A stretch of 64,000 bases of DNA from Gibbula magus (Eukaryota; Mollusca; Gastropoda; Trochida; Trochidae): positions 5,586,700-5,650,699 of the forward strand of contig OW388304.1 of the NCBI GenBank assembly GCA_936450465.1, written 5' to 3'. Under the pieces are notes generated by a model. It was given only the letters and a program-made list of their open reading frames with translations. It was not told the DNA's origin and made no database searches. Below, in pieces: positions 44,701 through 50,700 of this stretch. The position numbers and the translations under genes were made by a program. Each line of letters begins with the position of its first letter. Within the stretch, counting starts at the first letter, position 1.

Positions 44701-47700
44701 TGTGTGTACCTATTAGCATCAATTTCGCAAGGCTCATGATCTTTATACCGACTGAAACAATTATTTTGTACTGAGAGAAGTATCACAATTTTTCAAGATC
44801 TTATGTACTGAGTCAGGAATAATCATCTAAAACATGTTACAATTTCAGAGACGTTATCCTCGGCCAATCCATGCGGACCAGGTAAGATTTGCTTACAACA
44901 TGAACCAGACACGAAATGATGACACATTGTTTAAGTTGAATTAGAGTTAGCTTCGTCCCAATCTATGATGGCCATCCTACTAATGATTAAGTAATCTCTG
45001 AGAATTTCCTACGCTTGATCACAGTATTTATGTCGCACTGATATCATATGCAGGGTCATATTGACATATATTATTTAAGGAGAGATGGGACGAGGAAATG
45101 TAGTATTTTAGATTTCGTTTATTTTTTTAAAAAGCAAGTTTGTTGTGTTTTTCATAAAAAAAGTAAGACATTTCCCGGGTCACAGAACGATTTAAAGAGT
45201 TATCGGTATTAATATTAATAATGCCGTCGGCAAATTATGCTATTTTTAACCGATTTGACCTACCTAAATGAAGCATGAGCTTTCAATGAATGATTTCGAC
45301 ATCTGGGTCCCAACTATCCTTAAACAAAAGCCAGATGAACTTATTAGCTAACTGATACTAGCGTCATATTGAGGAGTCAGTTACGTCTATGTGTATTGTA
45401 TAAAACAACGGCTTACATAAATAGCTCTGACAGTTTGAAATATTGTATATTAGATGAATATGTAATACAAACTTCAAGAATGTTTCTTAGATAGTTCTTG
45501 AAATATAATGTCAAACTACTCTAGATAGAAATATCTCAATCATATTTCCATGTGACAGACTGGGCGCAGTATGGTGACAATTGCTATCTCACCCGCGATA
45601 GATGGGTCAACTTTGACAAAGCTGTATCACTGTGTCAACAGTAAGTACACTTTTTGTCAGATAGGTTGTTTAGTACGAGATGCTCTGATCATATAGAAGA
45701 ACAACCAAGAGTTGTGAGGAGTTGCGGATTATCTGCCCCGAGTTAATTATTGTGATAAGCTCCGCGTTTTACATAATATGACACGAGCACCGGGGTTGTT
45801 ATTGTCTTTCTTACCCAAGATCGTTTTAAGGCGTAAAATAAAAAAAACAAGACGCAATTAAATTCCCGATCTTAGAGTAAACTGTAAAATAAAATGTTTA
45901 AACATACACCATTCATTAACTGTCTTACATCGGTTCATTCTTGCTACGCCAACATTTGGATAAAATTGGTCATTTTGGCCAAAATATTTGTTGGCGTACC
46001 AAGAAATATTTACAGGAGATAATTAGCAACAACAACAAGTTTATCAACACATGGACGTCTATAATCCTGGTTATAAAAACAACGAACAAATTTGCAAAAT
46101 ATTTTCTGCACAACTTCTTTTATTAACATTTTAAAAATACAAAAAGCATGTAACGAGGGCTTGATATTTTAAAAAGTTTTAAACAGATTTTATAAAAACC
46201 TAGTTACAGTTGATTTGATAACATTACTATTTCAACATATAAAACGAAATAAGTTAATAATGAATATAAGTTTAAAATATATAAATATTATTTCAACATA
46301 TAAAACGAAATCAATAGATAATGAATATAAGTTTAAAATATATAAATGAATAGTTGAAACATTGAATATTACAACATTTAAAAAATATAACGAAATCAAC
46401 ATTGTCTTTAAAAAAAATTAAATACATATCATTAAAACATTGAAAAAATAATATTGATATTTCAACATTTAAAGAGAACAAAATAATTTAATGAATAATA
46501 AACTTTAGTATAGTAACAACATTTAAAATATTACAAATATATTAATTTAAAAAAGCATGTTACAGCTGTTTAAGTAAAATAAATGTTTCAACATCTAAAC
46601 GTCTAATTGTGTACATGGTTGAGTCAGTCAAGATGAAGCATATGAGAGGCAGCATCAGCAAATGCAATAGTTGACAATTGTCTATGTCCATGTCTCAGTT
46701 TGAGCTGTGCTAGTCTGGAGTCAATTTGTCTATATTTCTTCTTTCTTGGCACACGCTTTCCTCCAGCTCTGTATTGAATTAACTTGATTTCGTTGGAAGC
46801 CTGGACTTGCTGTAGTACTTTGATGAGGTTGAAGAGGTTTGGATGCGGATGCTGTACATTGTTCTTCATCTTGTTGTGCCATCCCTCGAGGTGGTTAGTT
46901 GTCCTTGGTCCTTCAGTTGTATAATGGTTCCAGAGATGACGATGTCCTTCAACCCAATACTCAGTTATGTAATCTGTGAACTTTGTGGTTGCTGCATCAT
47001 TAGCTTCCAGGTCTTCTAGGGCATTCAACCAGACATCCTCAACTTCCTGAACTGGAACCAGGGGCAACACTGCTGCTCGTCTCACCAGAGTGTGAATGTC
47101 TCTTGACGTCTTGTAAGGAACAACCAAACCATATTCTTGGACTTTCCGCCAAACACATTGGGTGTAATGAAAAAAGCACCCAGACACAGCAATTCCAGGA
47201 AATACACTATATGCAGCGTTATGTACGGCCACTTCATAGTCCACGAATATTTTGCTTGGGTTGAGATTAAGGTTTCTCTGGTTACAAACACCTTTTATCA
47301 GATTCAACAACCTCGTATATATGATTTGGCTTTTGCCTGGTAACAAGGCATATACCAAGGGATACATAGCGCCATCCACAAACGCATGGAATGTGTAGAG
47401 CTGTGTGAAGAGTCCTGGGCATGTGTAAAACGTTCCATCTCCATATATTGTACTTGCAGCTGTTAGATGTGCGAGGTTTTCAGCAGTGGAAAATATCAAA
47501 ATCTTGTCTCCATCGCCATCGTTAACCATGAGGAAAGGCTCCCCTGTTGTGGTTTCTGTCCAGATCCCATCGAGTTGAATTTCCTGTCTTGAGGACGGAA
47601 GTTTTGGTAACAACTTTGAACGTTTATAATACAGTCTACCTTTACACGACTGAAATGTTGGGATTTTTTCGACCAAACTGTGACTTTCATTGTCCCAATC

Positions 47701-50700
47701 TCGGTTTCTTAATTTTACCATTTCCTCGTCATACAAACTTGGAATTGGTTTCAGTTCCTCGCCACAGCGCTTCTTCATAACTTCCATTACTTCATCAACT
47801 TTAATTTGAATTGGGTCGGATATGTGGTTATGGTTATCTGACACTATGTTAACTGCGGTAGTTATCTGTCACTTAATCGGTCTGATTGTGAACTGTGTTC
47901 AGTGGTCAGGTGAGTAGCATGGCTAAAGCCACTCAAGGGTGAAGCTCAAGCCCTGCTTAATTGGTTAGATTGGATTAACAATTTCTTTTGTTAACATTTT
48001 GTTGGCGTTCCAAGAATAGCATTTTCCCAAATGTTGGCGTACCAAGAAGACACCCTTACATCTTCAAGATGAGTAATCATACCATCGACATACGGTTGGG
48101 GGTATCTTGTAATACCAGCGATTCCGTCCGTCCTCCCTTCCGAAGATATTTTTTGTCCGATCGATTACAGAACAAATATTAGTTTTATATTTCTTAACTT
48201 AGTCATATTCTGAGCATGTTTTGTCCGATTGATTACAGAAAAATATATTCATCTCATCCTTTTCAAGTTTGGCACATGTCTTCTTAGCAACTAGGAGAGG
48301 TGCATGCAAAGTTTAACACGATTTTGTTATTTTTTGAAGTTTTGGCGAATTTTAAATTTTTTTACTTAGTCATTTTCGGAGCTAGAATGTCCGATCGATT
48401 ACATGTACAGAGAAACTATTTATCTCATCCTTTTCAAATTGATCACATGTCTTCTTCACCACTAGGAGAAGTACGGTGCGAAATTCAACACGATTGGTGA
48501 TTTTCTTGTTGATTTTACTTTTTTTATATTTCCACCGGTTATATTGTGGAAATTTGCTTTCCTTTAAGTCATACACTGCTGTATATCCCCCACTTTAACA
48601 GTCGGGGGTATAAGTGAGCCACGCTCGTTTTTTGCTTGTTAATATTAATTTACTACTATTTATAATAATAATAAAAACAAACGCTCTTTCGGCAGTGAAC
48701 AAATTATGTATTTGTATAACCTTTATGTCGTTGATATTGTCGCAGAATGACAGAACATTTGTAAACTACGTGAACTAGCAAGCAATGTAAGATATAATTA
48801 CAAATACGTCATTAAATGACGTCATGTTAATGACGTCAACACTCCATGTTTTACTGATAGGTGACTTGAGATAGGTCTGCACGAAATTGTTTACAATGTG
48901 ATTTAGTTGAAATAGGACAGCTGAGCATTTCGTGAATGGGCGTTAGGAGTTTCGTCAACCGATAGAGAAAACGTCATTTCCATAACCCTTGTGAAAACTT
49001 AAAGTCCCGACATATCTTTGCTCGCTTGAGTGAAGTAATAAGCAAGCTGTTTGGGATCGATTAGCAGGATATTGATGGTCGATAAGGAATTATAAGCTCC
49101 TGGAGGTTACATTGAACTATACCATACAATGCATCTAATCCAGTTATGTCAAACTAGGCACGTATTCAACCATCCATCATTATCGAATGTAGCAAAGTTC
49201 AGTAGGGTATATACTTATATTTTTGTAAATGGTGTAGTAATTTTTGGGTGATTATGGTTACATATCTATGTGATAATGGTGGTGAATTTCTGTGTATTGC
49301 CGTATATGTCACAGAGTGTTTGTTTTTAAAGGGGCAGTAGCACGTTTTTCCCGTGAAATAAGTCGATGAAATGTAATTGAAAATTAATCTCACCAACAGT
49401 AAGACACCCTTCCCTCTTCGGAAAATAAATCTAAAAAATGAGTGTACATGGTTCGTAAAGCCATGGGAATCGTTTTTTGTCATTCGAAATAATAAATTGT
49501 GTTCACAATAAAATGGCCGCCATGCAATTTTGGCTTTATACGCAACACTGTTATTACCACTACGGATACTTGGTTTGTGTAATAAGATGTTTTACCCTCT
49601 AAAGTAAATATAAATGATATAAACTATCATTATAAATGAGAAATTTGAAAAAATAAAATTTGCAAAAAACGTGCTACAGCGCCTTTAAAATGTGTTCATC
49701 TCTCTCCAGTGGTGACAGTGATATCCTGACTGTGAACAGTGCCGAAGAGAATTCCTTTGTGGCTCAACTTGCCCCAGATACCAACTTCGTCTACATTGGT
49801 GAGAAATTATGGTTCAAATGTTTTCCTCTCCGAAATTGGTGAACCTTTTCTTCAGTCTCTATTCGTTTCGTCTAAAAGTATGTCCATGGACATAGATAGC
49901 ATGTGAACATAATACTGCCTAATATTTCCAAATTATTACACAACGTACACATATTGTACGTCACACGTGTTGTAAAACCGTGACCCTATACTCAACAGAT
50001 TTGAGTGGATAACAAGTGACTTCTTAGGTAGGGACATTTTCACACTGAACTACTTACGAAATCAAACGAAAAAGCTTACATGTTTTACTTTGACAATCTT
50101 TTTACGTCAATAAAGTTTGTCAATGCGTTAGTTAAATGTAGTTTGTGAATAGGTGTATAACTATCAGTGAACACTAATATGATAATATGCACGTTCATTG
50201 TTGGTATCAATGCGATTCTGTAGTCCTGTAAAAACCTTACAAACAGATTTACAAATATAGATAGCCACGTCTTGCCACAATGAAACACAAAAACAAATTC
50301 TGCTTTGACCTTGTTGACATCAAGCCGAGTCACTGTCCGAAAGTTGATCTACTCTGGGCCACCTTCGTAAAGGATGAACACATCAGCCGTCTGTTCCATA
50401 ACAGTGAGCGATTATAATAACTCAATTGAGCGAATTGGGCGCTCATCCCTCCTGAACGACACGGAGCGATGCCTCGAGGCCCTTTGCTACATAGCGCTAT
50501 ATTGAGCAATCGCGTTCAAGAGAGGTTTAAAAGTAGTCGCTCATTGAGCGATTACTGTTAAACGCTTATTGAACATGACCCTGTTGTAACGCATTGACTG
50601 TTTTCGTTCCCTCAAATTTGAAAGCTTGGTAATGTTGCTTCATTCTTTCTGTAGATTGTCGATACAACTGGTAACACGTATTCGTATTCTGTCAAAATAA

